Assembly (NCBI RefSeq): GCF_900176145.1
Contig: NZ_FWWY01000001.1
Location: 1,473,819-1,537,818 of the forward strand
Source: Sulfobacillus thermosulfidooxidans DSM 9293
Lineage (GTDB): Bacteria; Bacillota; Sulfobacillia; Sulfobacillales; Sulfobacillaceae
Direction of reading: 5' to 3'
DNA: 64,000 nucleotides
The notes beneath the pieces were generated by a model, which was not told where the DNA came from, did no database searches, and saw only the letters and a list, made by a program, of their open reading frames with translations. Position numbers and translations under genes: made by a program. Below are positions 34,583 through 44,099 of the stretch, in pieces (position 1 is the stretch's first letter; each line of letters begins with the position of its first letter).

Positions 34583-36157
34583 ATGGCAGTGATCATCAAC
34601 GGTCCGGATGTCCCGGGACAAGACCAGATTCTGACCGAGGACACGTTAAGCTTCTTAAGTGAACTGCATGCCCAATTTGAAAAGCGCCGCCGCATGGTGC
34701 TCCAGCGCCGCCAATCCATTCAAGACGACCTTCTTAAGGGTGGAAGGCCAGATTTTCGCAAGGACACCGAAGCCATTCGTCAAAGAGATTGGGAAGTCGG
34801 AAATATTCCTGATGATCTCTTAGATCGGCGCGTGGAAATCACGGGCCCAACAGATGCCAAAATGATTATCAATGCCCTAAACTCGGGGGCTAAAGTGTTT
34901 ATGGCCGACTTTGAGGACGCCAATAGTCCCTGGTGGCAGAATATGATTCAAGGTCAAATCAACCTGACCCGGGCGATAGCACGCACACTGACTTATACCT
35001 CGCCCAAGGGCGATCACTATCAATTAAAAGACCATCTGGCAACCTTGATAGTGAGACCCCGGGGTTGGCATTTGGACGAAGCCCATGTTCTTGTAGATGG
35101 TGAGCGAATGTCCGCATCGCTTTTTGATTTTGGCGTCTACGTCTTTCACAATGGACACCATCTCGTTGAACAGGGAAGTGGCCCTTATTTTTACCTGCCG
35201 AAGTTAGAAAATATGGAAGAAGCACAATTGTGGAATGATGTTTTTGATTGGACCGAGAAGAGGTTACGCTTGGCCCCAGGAACGATTAAAGCGACGGTGC
35301 TCATTGAAACCATCTTAGCGGCTTTTGAGATGGAGGAAATTTTGTGGGCGCTTAAAGATCATATCGTGGGTTTAAATGCGGGCCGATGGGATTATCTGTT
35401 CAGCATTATTAAGAAATTTCGCCACCGGGGTGATGTGTTAGCAGCCGATCGTCAATCAATTACGATGACGGTCCCCTTTATGCGGGCCTATACCGAACTT
35501 TTGGTGCGGACTTGCCATCGCCGGGGGGCTTATGCGATTGGAGGAATGGCCGCTTTTATTCCCAGTCGGCGCCATCCGGAAATTAACCAGGTGGCTTTAG
35601 CTAAGGTGCGCGAGGACAAGGAGCGTGAAGCCCGTGACGGATATGACGGCACGTGGGTGGCGCATCCTGATTTAGTGCCGGTCGCGATGGATGTCTTCAA
35701 CCAAGCCCTTGGGGAGGGCAAAAGTCAAAGGCACCGGTTGCGGGATGATGTGCATGTGAGTGTCTATGACTTGTTGGACTTTAGGGTACCTGGGGACCAG
35801 AGAACCGAAGAAGGCTTGGTTAATAATGTGGCGGTTGGCATCCAGTACCTGGCGTCATGGTTTGCTGGTAATGGGGCCGTGGGACTCTATAACCTCATGG
35901 AGGATGCTGCCACCGCGGAAATTTCTCGCGCGCAGGTATGGCAGTGGGTGTTACACGGGGCATCTTTAGATCATCACAGTCCCTTGACCCACGAGGCGGT
36001 CGATCGGGTGATCCAACAGGGTGTTCAGCAATGGGGAGAGCAGTGGGAATATCTGCCGCAAGCGGTGGAACTCTTCCGGGAGGTCGCCTTGTCGCCCCAG
36101 TGGGTGGACTTTTTGACACTACCCGCTTATGAAAAGTTATTGAAAACCGGACGTTAA
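34583..36157 (+). CDS. aceB: Malate synthase (A type)
   Basis: This 524-aa cytoplasmic enzyme condenses glyoxylate with acetyl-CoA to malate. Signature elements are VFMADFEDANSPWW, LKDHIVGLNAGRWDYLFS (metal and glyoxylate ligands) and GRWDY/KMVH-like regions. ATG 34583 follows GGAGGGG 7 nt upstream; a start 51 nt earlier is less likely. No isocitrate lyase is nearby. The permease behind it could import glycolate or lactate, so glyoxylate may come from glycolate. A terminator follows directly at the stop. Confidence 0.93.
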   Translation: MAVIINGPDVPGQDQILTEDTLSFLSELHAQFEKRRRMVLQRRQSIQDDLLKGGRPDFRKDTEAIRQRDWEVGNIPDDLLDRRVEITGPTDAKMIINALNSGAKVFMADFEDANSPWWQNMIQGQINLTRAIARTLTYTSPKGDHYQLKDHLATLIVRPRGWHLDEAHVLVDGERMSASLFDFGVYVFHNGHHLVEQGSGPYFYLPKLENMEEAQLWNDVFDWTEKRLRLAPGTIKATVLIETILAAFEMEEILWALKDHIVGLNAGRWDYLFSIIKKFRHRGDVLAADRQSITMTVPFMRAYTELLVRTCHRRGAYAIGGMAAFIPSRRHPEINQVALAKVREDKEREARDGYDGTWVAHPDLVPVAMDVFNQALGEGKSQRHRLRDDVHVSVYDLLDFRVPGDQRTEEGLVNNVAVGIQYLASWFAGNGAVGLYNLMEDAATAEISRAQVWQWVLHGASLDHHSPLTHEAVDRVIQQGVQQWGEQWEYLPQAVELFREVALSPQWVDFLTLPAYEKLLKTGR

Positions 36158-36177
36158 AGGAGGGGAAACCCTCTTTT
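36156..36177 (+). terminator. Terminator of malate synthase
   Basis: AAAGGAGGG and CCCTCTTTT pair over nine positions around a GAAA tetraloop. It begins inside the stop codon. Confidence 0.75.
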
Positions 36178-36270
36178 ACCAGCTTCAAAAAAGAAAGAAC
36201 ATTCAGTCAACTATTGCTCGATCGTTTTATTCCTAGCGCATGAACTACGCCGATGATAAGAGGAGGCACA

Positions 36271-37881
36271 ATGGTGTTTCATCAAATCTTAAATCCCGCA
36301 CATCATGTCGCTTTGACCGCTATTTTAGCCCTCATTCCGTTTGCGGTGCTGCTGGCCTTATTGGCGGGTTTTCGCATTACGGCCTGGTTGTCGGTGATCG
36401 TGGGATCCATCGTCACCCTCGCCATGGCGATTGGGGTCTGGAAAATGCCCCTAGGCACAGGACTTCATGCCTATTTTTTAGGCAGCCTGACGGGCTTTTG
36501 GGATATTGATTGGATTACCTTGTGGGGCGTGGTGATTTTCAACACGCTGACCTTAACGGGAATATTTGACACGTTTAAAACCTGGTTAATTAGTCAAGCG
36601 ACGGCCGATATTCGCGTGCAAACCATTTTGTTAGCGTGGTCACTGGGAGCACTGCTTGAGGGATTGGTCGGCTTTGGCTATCCCTGGGCCGTCATGGCGC
36701 CGATCTTGATTGGGTTTGGCATTGTCGAATTAGATGCCATCCGCGTGGCCGCCATTGCGAATAATGCCCCGGTGTCCTATGGCGCATTAGGCGTACCGAT
36801 CATTGCGCTGGCGGCAGTCACCGGGCTGCCGTTATTAAGCTTGTCGGCTTCTGTTGGGAAAATTGTGGCCCTATTGGCCTTATTGCCGCCGTGGCTCCTC
36901 ATTTATTTAGTCACCGGGAAAAAAGGCTTACGGGATGGCTGGCCTCTGGCTGTGGTGGGATCGCTATCCTATATTTTGGGACAATTTCCCGTATCGCAGT
37001 GGGTGGGACCCTATTTGCCAGATGTTACGGGATCGCTGGTTTCCTTTGGCGCGTTGTTGCTGTTCTTGCGGGTGTGGCGTCCGCGTCACATTTTAGGGTA
37101 TGGCGGCGTCGAACTGGATGAAGTGGCGGCAGCGGGTCCAGATTTGCCCCGGCTCAGTGCCAAAGAGGTATGGCGCGCTTGGATGCCTTTCATTGTCTTG
37201 ATTGTTGTGGTGGTGTTATGGACAGGGCCGTGGTCTCCCTTGCCGAAAATTAGCTGGCTCCTCTTGAAAGTGACCGGGATTTCTTCCATTTCTCACAAGG
37301 TCATGGACGTCGAGTTTAGCTTTACCCCTTTTGTTGGCGGTACATCGATTTTGGCGTCGTGGCTCGTGATCTTGCTCTTTGTCCGACCTCAGGCAGCCAT
37401 TTTGAAACAAATCTTTCAAAAAACGCTCTATCAAATGTGGGGAGCCATTGTCGTGGGCATTTTCATTTTCGGCTTAGCAGATGTTTTTAATTTTTCGGGG
37501 ATGGCGGCCTCTTTAGCGTATGCCTTTAGCCGAATTGGACCGGCCTTTATCTTGTTAGCTCCCATTTTGGGATGGATTGGGGTAGCCCTGTCAGGGAGTA
37601 ATACCTCAACGAATGCCATGTTTGGCGTGATGCAAACGTTAGTGGGCAAACTCTTGGGATTTCCCATCTTGCTGCTTCCCTCCTTGAACTCTGTTGGAGC
37701 GGAAGTCGGCAAGCCGATAGCGCCTCAAACGGCGAGTGTCGGGGTCTCAACCAGTCAATATGTTCGGAGTGAAGGGGCGGTGATTCGCCACAATTTGGGC
37801 TGGACGTTAGTGGTCTTAGCCTGGCTGATTGTGGTGGGACTCTTGTATTACTTCTTGGCACCCGGATTAATGCGGTTGTAA
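36271..37881 (+). CDS. L-lactate/glycolate permease family transporter
   Basis: This 536-aa LctP-family protein has about 12-14 membrane segments with LEGLVGFGYPWAVMAPILIGFG, NNAPVSYGALGVPI and SGSNTSTNAMFGVMQ, all typical. It imports lactate or glycolate with protons. ATG 36271 has AAGAGGAGGCACA immediately upstream, better than the ATG 18 nt earlier. Linkage to malate synthase favours glycolate, but the sequence does not decide. Confidence 0.88.
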   Translation: MVFHQILNPAHHVALTAILALIPFAVLLALLAGFRITAWLSVIVGSIVTLAMAIGVWKMPLGTGLHAYFLGSLTGFWDIDWITLWGVVIFNTLTLTGIFDTFKTWLISQATADIRVQTILLAWSLGALLEGLVGFGYPWAVMAPILIGFGIVELDAIRVAAIANNAPVSYGALGVPIIALAAVTGLPLLSLSASVGKIVALLALLPPWLLIYLVTGKKGLRDGWPLAVVGSLSYILGQFPVSQWVGPYLPDVTGSLVSFGALLLFLRVWRPRHILGYGGVELDEVAAAGPDLPRLSAKEVWRAWMPFIVLIVVVVLWTGPWSPLPKISWLLLKVTGISSISHKVMDVEFSFTPFVGGTSILASWLVILLFVRPQAAILKQIFQKTLYQMWGAIVVGIFIFGLADVFNFSGMAASLAYAFSRIGPAFILLAPILGWIGVALSGSNTSTNAMFGVMQTLVGKLLGFPILLLPSLNSVGAEVGKPIAPQTASVGVSTSQYVRSEGAVIRHNLGWTLVVLAWLIVVGLLYYFLAPGLMRL

Positions 37882-37910
37882 TTCACAAATTCACGAACTA
37901 TTGGCTAGAC

Positions 37911-37945
37911 AAACGGGCCTTAAGTTATGTTTTAAGGCCCGTTTT
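37911..37945. terminator. Bidirectional terminator between convergent genes
   Basis: AAACGGGCCTTAA and TTAAGGCCCGTTT form a 13-bp perfect stem ending in TTTT on the plus strand and in TTTG on the minus strand. It separates two converging permease genes. Confidence 0.85.
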
Positions 37946-37950
37946 GCATG

Positions 37951-39597
37951 TTAGTGGCGGTGGTGGTGCAAATCGGCCACAGATGATGCGTGATCCTCTT
38001 TACCGGCTGTTAAAGACTCCTCGAGCCGTTCGGTTAAGTCCCTGGTCCGGTAGCCACTTTGGACTCCCCAGTAATAAAAGGCGAGAGAGAAAAGGGCGAC
38101 GACCACCAAATCCCAAGGATAGGGGATAATGCCTTTCCCATGGTTGGCGGGTGAACCAAAAATGCCTGATCCGATATAGGACATGACGAGCATAAATAAC
38201 AAGAAGACAATAAGCCAAGCGGCCGATTTGACGGATTGTTTATCCGGGCGGGCAATTTCTTGGGGAGCGGTGAAGCCCGCTAACAGGTAGAGAATCAGGC
38301 CCGCTAAAATTATGCCTAATAAGGGTGCATTGGTATTCCAACCCGTCCAATAAATGATTAATGATCCCCCGATAAAGGCTAACGGGGCAATGAGCCCTAA
38401 TCCGCCAAGACGCACCGGGCGGGCATGATGGATGGCCGTGCGGCGAAATACGGCCGCTGAAACCGGACCCGTAATATATGTTAAGACGGCGGCTGATGAT
38501 GCGACCGCGACCAATGCCTGCCAGGCGGGAAAGGGAGCGAGAAAAATAATCCCGACAATAAGTCCAGCCGTTAAGGCCGAAACGGGCACCCCCGTTAAGG
38601 GATCTACTTTGCGAAAAATCTTTGGAACATGACGATTTTGGGCCAAAGCGTACAGTACTCGAGGAGTCGTTGCCATATACACATTGCCTGTTCCTAAGGG
38701 AGAGATGATGGCGTCGGCAAAAATTAATACGCCAAACCAGGCCAAATTTAAGGTAACGGCCAACTGGGCAAAAGGAGCACTATAGGACAGGCTTTGCCAA
38801 CCATGAGCGAGGACGGACGACGGGACTGCGCCGATAAATACCACTTGTAACAGGGTATATAAAGCAATGCCGATAATTAGCGACAAGATAACCGCTAAAG
38901 GTACATCACGTCCCGGATTTTTGGCTTCTCCGCTCAGATCGACGGCCTGGCGAAATCCGAGATACGAAAAGACCACCCCGGCCGTGGAGACGACTTTCAT
39001 CATGCCAGCACTGCCGCCGGGCATAAATCCATCAACATGGAAGTTCCGGGCGTGGAAGCCAAAAATAAAGAAGAGCACAATCGTTAACGACGGCATGAAG
39101 AACTTTAGTAAAGTCAAGGGCGTGTTAACCCGAGCAAAGGTGCGGACGCCAAAATAGTTAATCGTGTAAAACACAATCATAAGGCCTGCGGCGGTCATGA
39201 GTCCCAATAACGAAATGGTTCCGTGAGCGCCTTTAAACGCGGGAATGTAACTTTGGGCATAGGTCACAACCGCTTCAGATTCCACAGCAGGTAATGCCGA
39301 ATAGGCGACGAAGGCGGCCCAGCCAATGATGAAACTGGCCAAAGGTCCGTGGGAATATTGGGGGTAGCGGGCTATAGCTCCCGCCTCCGGTAAAAAGCTA
39401 CCCAATTCCGCATAGACCAACCCTAACAACATGACCACAATGCCGGCAATAAGCCAGCTTAACACGGCAGAAGGTCCCGCCCCCTCTGCCGCACTTTGCG
39501 ATGCTAACAGCCATCCGGAGCCGATAATGGCACCTAAAGAAGCCATGGTTAAATCAAGTAATGATAATTCCTTTTTTAAATGCGTTTGCAGTGTCAT
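37951..39597 (-). CDS. APC-superfamily amino acid permease, paralogue of 16358-17947
   Basis: This 548-aa membrane protein has about 12 segments and the motifs SLGAIIGSGWL and FRQAVDLSGEAKNPGRD. It shares these with the permease at 16358. The C-terminal tail ends in DHASSVADLHHHRH, a His-rich end. The start is uncertain: ATG 39597 and GTG 39600 are adjacent, and GGAG is only 2 nt from the ATG. Substrate unknown. Confidence 0.88.
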   Translation of the reverse strand: MTLQTHLKKELSLLDLTMASLGAIIGSGWLLASQSAAEGAGPSAVLSWLIAGIVVMLLGLVYAELGSFLPEAGAIARYPQYSHGPLASFIIGWAAFVAYSALPAVESEAVVTYAQSYIPAFKGAHGTISLLGLMTAAGLMIVFYTINYFGVRTFARVNTPLTLLKFFMPSLTIVLFFIFGFHARNFHVDGFMPGGSAGMMKVVSTAGVVFSYLGFRQAVDLSGEAKNPGRDVPLAVILSLIIGIALYTLLQVVFIGAVPSSVLAHGWQSLSYSAPFAQLAVTLNLAWFGVLIFADAIISPLGTGNVYMATTPRVLYALAQNRHVPKIFRKVDPLTGVPVSALTAGLIVGIIFLAPFPAWQALVAVASSAAVLTYITGPVSAAVFRRTAIHHARPVRLGGLGLIAPLAFIGGSLIIYWTGWNTNAPLLGIILAGLILYLLAGFTAPQEIARPDKQSVKSAAWLIVFLLFMLVMSYIGSGIFGSPANHGKGIIPYPWDLVVVALFSLAFYYWGVQSGYRTRDLTERLEESLTAGKEDHASSVADLHHHRH

Positions 39598-40020
39598 CAC
39601 TCCTATATCAAGTCGTCATCATCATTTGGGCAGCATCAAGGGACACGAGATCTTTAGGGATAACGTGTCCAATTTTTTATCTTAGTACGCAGTCATATGC
39701 CGTGCCTATCCGCGAATCCGACTAATTTTTACTGTTTTTTTAATTGCTCTTTTCATACAGATTGGACTTGGCTCATTCTTCCCATTCATGGGGATTCTTG
39801 TCTCAGAAATGAGTTGGCGAATCCTTTTCTGCATGCTGTCTCAGTACCTCTTCCGGTTTTTGGGTTTTCGTCTGTTTTGGGAACGTGCTATCATGACCAT
39901 GGTAAGCATGCCTGTCGGGAGATTAGGAAAGCTATTGAAACTACTGGTAAAGATGAAAGGAGGATGCGGTGTTTGTCCCCGTTTTGCGTGATGAGGATGT
40001 TCCACCGTGACTGACAAAAG
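39598..40020. other. Non-coding region with weak small frames
   Basis: 423 bp upstream of a small secreted protein. A 67-aa frame at 39788 has a Cys-rich end but no ribosome binding site. A 13-aa frame at 39969-40010 has AAAGGAGG upstream and ends 10 bp before the next gene, so it could be a leader peptide. Confidence 0.35.
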
Positions 40021-40440
40021 ATGAAAAAAATGACGATAATCAGTGCCAGTGCTGCAGTATTCGGGATTGTTGTCATTGGGGCGATCTGGATTGGCACACA
40101 AAGTGGCAGTTGGAAAGTGGTGCATGATCAAGGGCAAAGTTTAACCATTCCTGCAACGTGGCATCCAACAGATAATGGACAAGCGTATTTGGAACAAGGG
40201 CGTCCGGCAGATGGCTTGTGGTTCTTAAAGGCTTTTTCGTCACAAGAGCTTCCGTCGACCGCCAAAAAGTTACCGAAGGTTGGCCCTAACATTCATGAAT
40301 GGCAAATCAAAGGAGCGAATCATTTTACCTATTATGCGGTCTGGACGGGACACGATCAAACGCAAGCCATTAAAATCCATGTGCCAAAATCCCAACAAAA
40401 TCTGGCGCAAGCTGTTTTAGGGAGCTGGCAACCGGGTTAG
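40021..40440 (+). CDS. Small exported or membrane-anchored protein, unknown
   Basis: This 139-aa protein starts with a signal-anchor (MTIISASAAVFGIVVIGAIWIG) and continues as a small beta-rich domain with many Trp. It has no cysteine and no recognised family. The ATG lacks a strong ribosome binding site, and a tiny upstream frame might couple its translation. It lies alone, converging on the HNH gene. Confidence 0.55.
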   Translation: MKKMTIISASAAVFGIVVIGAIWIGTQSGSWKVVHDQGQSLTIPATWHPTDNGQAYLEQGRPADGLWFLKAFSSQELPSTAKKLPKVGPNIHEWQIKGANHFTYYAVWTGHDQTQAIKIHVPKSQQNLAQAVLGSWQPG

Positions 40441-40470
40441 AGGCAGCAGGATGAAGGAATTATAGAATTT

Positions 40471-41064
40471 TTACGGGACGAAGAATTGTAAAAAGGGCCG
40501 AGGATCGGGATGAAATCGGCTTACAGGCTCTTGAGGTGGCTTGGGTCTGGCAGTGTCAAAGATACCTTGCCGAAATGATACCCAGATCTGCGCTTCCTCC
40601 TTACTCGCACAAGATTGGATAGGGCGAGAGCTTAAAGAGGCTTTGGCTTTTAGTAAGGCCTCAGATTCATTGCGCAAAATTTTCAATATCACCGGATGCG
40701 TGGGCTTAAATCCTGTCCAGGCGATGAATTGTGAAGGTAAGGCATTGTTACGGGAGTGATTGCAGGAGCGGCATGCAATCACACAATTATCCAAGGTGGT
40801 TCGACCACCCCAGGAAATCGGGAGAACATGCTCCAAAGTGGATCCGGGACCGTGACACCATGCACAGGTAAAGCCATCACGTTGGCGAACCAACCTATAA
40901 ATTTTCCGGTAAGCGAGAGGACGGTAATTGAGATGGAGAACACCGTCAATGAAGCGCGCTAAACCATCACGAAGATTTTGCTCCGCTTTTGCCCAACTGC
41001 ACGGTGATAACATCTGTCCCCGCAAATCGACGACCGGAACTTTATCTAGGACCGGCTCCTCCAT
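40471..41064 (-). CDS. HNH endonuclease family protein
   Basis: This 197-aa protein has an HNH nuclease core: CAWC (Cys67, Cys70), LEHVLPISWGGRTTLDN with catalytic His79, and ACRSCNHSRNN (Cys98, Cys101), forming a zinc-stabilised beta-beta-alpha metal fold. Such proteins nick or cut DNA; stand-alone ones are often of unknown role. No restriction or CRISPR genes are near. No intein or phage marker is seen. The start ATG follows AGGAGG-like sequence. Confidence 0.8.
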   Translation of the reverse strand: MEEPVLDKVPVVDLRGQMLSPCSWAKAEQNLRDGLARFIDGVLHLNYRPLAYRKIYRLVRQRDGFTCAWCHGPGSTLEHVLPISWGGRTTLDNCVIACRSCNHSRNNALPSQFIAWTGFKPTHPVILKILRNESEALLKAKASLSSRPIQSCASKEEAQIWVSFRQGIFDTARPKPPQEPVSRFHPDPRPFLQFFVP

Positions 41065-41256
41065 TTGGAATCCTCCTTACAGAATTATTATACCGCAACT
41101 TTTTGAGGGCTAAAAATAGAGGAGTCTTCGAACAGGAAAGAATGATGCCTTCGCTCTAGTCATTTAGAACGATAAGCATGTCGGATATGGATAGTTGGAT
41201 GATGGACATCTGATTGATTATGAAAGAGCGATATCATGACTTTGGCATCTGCAAGA

Positions 41257-41300
41257 ATATCCACACCACTGTGGACAAATGTTGATAAGTCTGTGGAAAA
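41257..41300. promoter_or_regulatory. Cluster of three DnaA-box-like 9-mers
   Basis: ATATCCACA (41257-41265), TGTGGACAA (41270-41278) and TGTGGAAAA (41292-41300) each differ by one base from the DnaA box TTATCCACA or its complement. It is not next to dnaA or another replication gene. Confidence 0.3.
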
Positions 41301-41325
41301 ATATGTTCGTGATGCGAAGAGAGTA

Positions 41326-42819
41326 TTATCCTTGCCGTCTGATTACAGTGAGCTTATTTTGACTCACAGGACTTAACGCATCGAAAAATAATTTTTTAGC
41401 GCGCTGACCTGAGAGTTCTGCCCATTCCACGGCCGAGACTAAGGGTTTGAGAGACTCAAGTTTTTGCCATTCCTCCAAAAAATGACTTTCTGCGCCGCCG
41501 CTGCCAAAAATGAGGCGGTTGGGGCCTAAAAGGCTAATGGTCCGTTGTAATAATTCGACCGAGAGCAAAGAGGTTTCTAAATAAACCTGGGGATAACGTG
41601 TGGCTAACATGATGACTTCGTCCCAAAAAGGCGGCATGGTTCCGGCATGCACCATGATGACGGGAACATCGGGAATTTTTTGTAGAAACTCATCCCAAAA
41701 AATTGGCGATTCCCACCGAAGCGGCATGGGACCAGGTCCGGTATGGATAACCACGGGCCGTTTAAATCGGGAAATAACCGGGGTCAAAGCCAATACTTCC
41801 GGATCATAGGGCAGGTGATGATGAAGTGCTGGATAAAGGTAGGTTCCAGCGGCTCCCTGTTCGAGAAGGGACTCGAGATCATGACTCTGATTTGGAATGC
41901 CCGGAGCTAAAGCGAGCCAACGAGGGTTATCTTGAGCGACGTGCAACAATTGCTGGCCAATAAGGCGCGGTTCATGCGTGAGTAAAGCTCCCCAGTCTAG
42001 TAAAAGTTTCTTTTCGGCCTCTGGCTCAATGGCGCGCCTGGCATGGCAGGCGAGGCCTGGGGGTGCGGGAGTTAAGGGAATATAATAGGAGACATCCGTC
42101 ACGCCTAACTGAATTAAGGGGGCCTGGGGGTCTTCGGTTAATAACAGGGTGGGTTCTTCCCCTGCCATGCTGAGTAATCGCCCTTTATGCGAAATCACCG
42201 CGCCACCAATATAATTTTGTCCAGCAAAGCGGCCCAATAATGGGGAGACGACGACCGTGCCTTGAATGTCCAAACTGTGACTGACCGCTAATTCTTGTAA
42301 CTGGTTACGCTCGGCCACATTGCGAGGACTTGTGGCCATCACCACCATATCGGGCTGATAACTGCGCGCATTGTCCCATAAGTCGCCATCTAAGGCGTCT
42401 AAACCTAGTAAAATCACAAGTCGGCCAAAACGAGTATGAATGACAGAAATACCCGAACCGGGCTCAAACCAGGGGCGTTCTGTCGGCTGAAAGATGATTT
42501 TGGCTTGTGTGCCCACAATCGTTCCATCTTGTTCGATGACGAGCCCTTTTTGTTGCTTTTTAATGGATTCATTATCTAAAACCCTCAAGCTGCCCGTGAT
42601 GATCATGAGGCCGAGTTCGCGAGCCATGATGCTTAAACTGTCAGTAAACCGGTTCGGAATGACTTCGACAGGATTTAATCCGAGAAACCATTCCGGAAAC
42701 ACAACAATCTCTGCTCCCCGGCTTGCAGCCTGGCGAATGCATTCAACGGCCCGTGTCAGCGCTTTGTCCAACTCCCGCATATAGGCGATTTGGCAAATGG
42801 CGATGCGTGGAATAGACAT
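41326..42819 (-). CDS. Nitrilase-superfamily domain lacking catalytic Cys, fused to an amidohydrolase-like domain
   Basis: Residues 1-255 of 497 form a carbon-nitrogen hydrolase fold with Glu43 (VFPEW) and Lys107 (TQAKI). The catalytic Cys position carries Gly139 (VILLGLDALD), so hydrolysis by this domain is doubtful. Residues about 270-480 resemble amidohydrolase-2 TIM barrels: PVVIHTGPG, VIMVHAGTM, VYLETSLLS and LIFGSGGAES carry the metal His and Asp/Glu-type residues. ATG follows AGGGGGAATATCC. It lies 56 bp behind an intact nitrilase and is likely cotranscribed with it. Substrate unknown. Confidence 0.75.
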   Translation of the reverse strand: MSIPRIAICQIAYMRELDKALTRAVECIRQAASRGAEIVVFPEWFLGLNPVEVIPNRFTDSLSIMARELGLMIITGSLRVLDNESIKKQQKGLVIEQDGTIVGTQAKIIFQPTERPWFEPGSGISVIHTRFGRLVILLGLDALDGDLWDNARSYQPDMVVMATSPRNVAERNQLQELAVSHSLDIQGTVVVSPLLGRFAGQNYIGGAVISHKGRLLSMAGEEPTLLLTEDPQAPLIQLGVTDVSYYIPLTPAPPGLACHARRAIEPEAEKKLLLDWGALLTHEPRLIGQQLLHVAQDNPRWLALAPGIPNQSHDLESLLEQGAAGTYLYPALHHHLPYDPEVLALTPVISRFKRPVVIHTGPGPMPLRWESPIFWDEFLQKIPDVPVIMVHAGTMPPFWDEVIMLATRYPQVYLETSLLSVELLQRTISLLGPNRLIFGSGGAESHFLEEWQKLESLKPLVSAVEWAELSGQRAKKLFFDALSPVSQNKLTVIRRQG

Positions 42820-42875
42820 GGATATTCCCCCTTGTGCGTAGGAATATCATACCTTAAAAGACAAAATTTGGCAAT

Positions 42876-43895
42876 TCAATCCTGCCAACGAAAATGCACA
42901 ATATCTTCGGAAGAGGGTTCAGGGGATACAAAAGAACTTTGTGCCAGGATTTGTGCCTGCCCTTGTCTAAAGCCATAAATGGCACTCGGACCATCAAAAT
43001 GGATATCTAAAGCATGAAAGAGCATTTGGGGATTGATGATGATAGAAATATTCTCGAAGCTTTCAAGCAAGCTAAAAGCCCCTTCCGTCGTCCATTGCTG
43101 TTGGCGCGTAATCTCAGGATTAAACGGCCACGGTTTAGTCCACCACCAGGGATTGGCTGACGGTTGGGCAATAATGCGCACGCCTTCTTGATCCATTAAT
43201 GGCAGTAGCGGGGTAAACCCAGGTTCTCGCTTGGTGTGGGGAATACGGAAGCCGTCATAACAAATGGCGGTTGCACAGGGAATTCCCTCTATCCAAACGG
43301 GTTTAAGAGCCTCAGCTAAGGGACCTGGGGAAAGGTCTAACACATCTTCTTGGGTGGGCACTAAATTCACCTTACGGGTGATATGAATCACCTCACCGGA
43401 AGGATTGAGCATGATGCTCATATTAAATATGTTTTTGTTTAAAGGACGAAAAGCCGCTGATTGGTAGCCAAAGGCATTGATGGGCAACAGCGCGCTGCCC
43501 GCAACAATATAGGCATGATATTGGCGCGCCAGCTGGCTCATGGTGGTCTGCCAAATCCGCCAAACCTTGGGCGCGTTAAAGAGAAAAAATGCCTGGCGTA
43601 ATGACAAGGTTCGGTACTGGATCATATAACGCGCCAAAGACGGCCACAGCCTTTGGCCTATGCGGCTAAAGGCTTCAGACATGGTCCTTGTTCCTTCAAT
43701 GAGATCCAAGTTGTCCGCAAGCACCAAAAAAGTGGCTAAGTCTTCAGGGAAGACCACCAGTGCGGGAATATCAGCCTGCCTATAAGGGGAGACCTTCTGC
43801 AATAAAAGATCCATTTTGTGGTAAAATGCAGTTGCGTTAGCATAATCGCTGAGATCCATATAGGGTTGCACAGCAAACAGATCCAAAACCGGCAT
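42876..43895 (-). CDS. Carbon-nitrogen hydrolase (nitrilase superfamily)
   Basis: This 339-aa protein has a complete triad: Glu51 (VFPEDLA), Lys175 (ITRKVNL) and Cys212 (ICYDGFRIP). Such enzymes hydrolyse amides or nitriles in the cytoplasm. The ATG at 43895 has AAGGAG 6 nt upstream and is preferred over one 33 nt earlier. It is the first gene of a two-gene unit with the nitrilase-amidohydrolase fusion, so the two may act on one pathway or form mixed oligomers. Confidence 0.85.
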   Translation of the reverse strand: MPVLDLFAVQPYMDLSDYANATAFYHKMDLLLQKVSPYRQADIPALVVFPEDLATFLVLADNLDLIEGTRTMSEAFSRIGQRLWPSLARYMIQYRTLSLRQAFFLFNAPKVWRIWQTTMSQLARQYHAYIVAGSALLPINAFGYQSAAFRPLNKNIFNMSIMLNPSGEVIHITRKVNLVPTQEDVLDLSPGPLAEALKPVWIEGIPCATAICYDGFRIPHTKREPGFTPLLPLMDQEGVRIIAQPSANPWWWTKPWPFNPEITRQQQWTTEGAFSLLESFENISIIINPQMLFHALDIHFDGPSAIYGFRQGQAQILAQSSFVSPEPSSEDIVHFRWQD

Positions 43896-44099
43896 AACGA
43901 TCTCCTTAACGTTCACGGTTTTCAACACTCAAACGGGTGATGGACTCAAAGACCATGGACCCATCAGCCCATAGTCACAGGCGCATGATGGATTACCTGT
44001 CATTATCATCAAAGGATGTGATACGTCAAGAGACTCATCTCGTATCATCTCATCACCAAATCACCGGTCCCAAATTACACAAAGGAAGATGGGATAATC

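Noticed and set aside
41326-42819. Reading the gene as two proteins
   Set aside because: The frame is unbroken, and no start with a ribosome binding site lies at the domain border.
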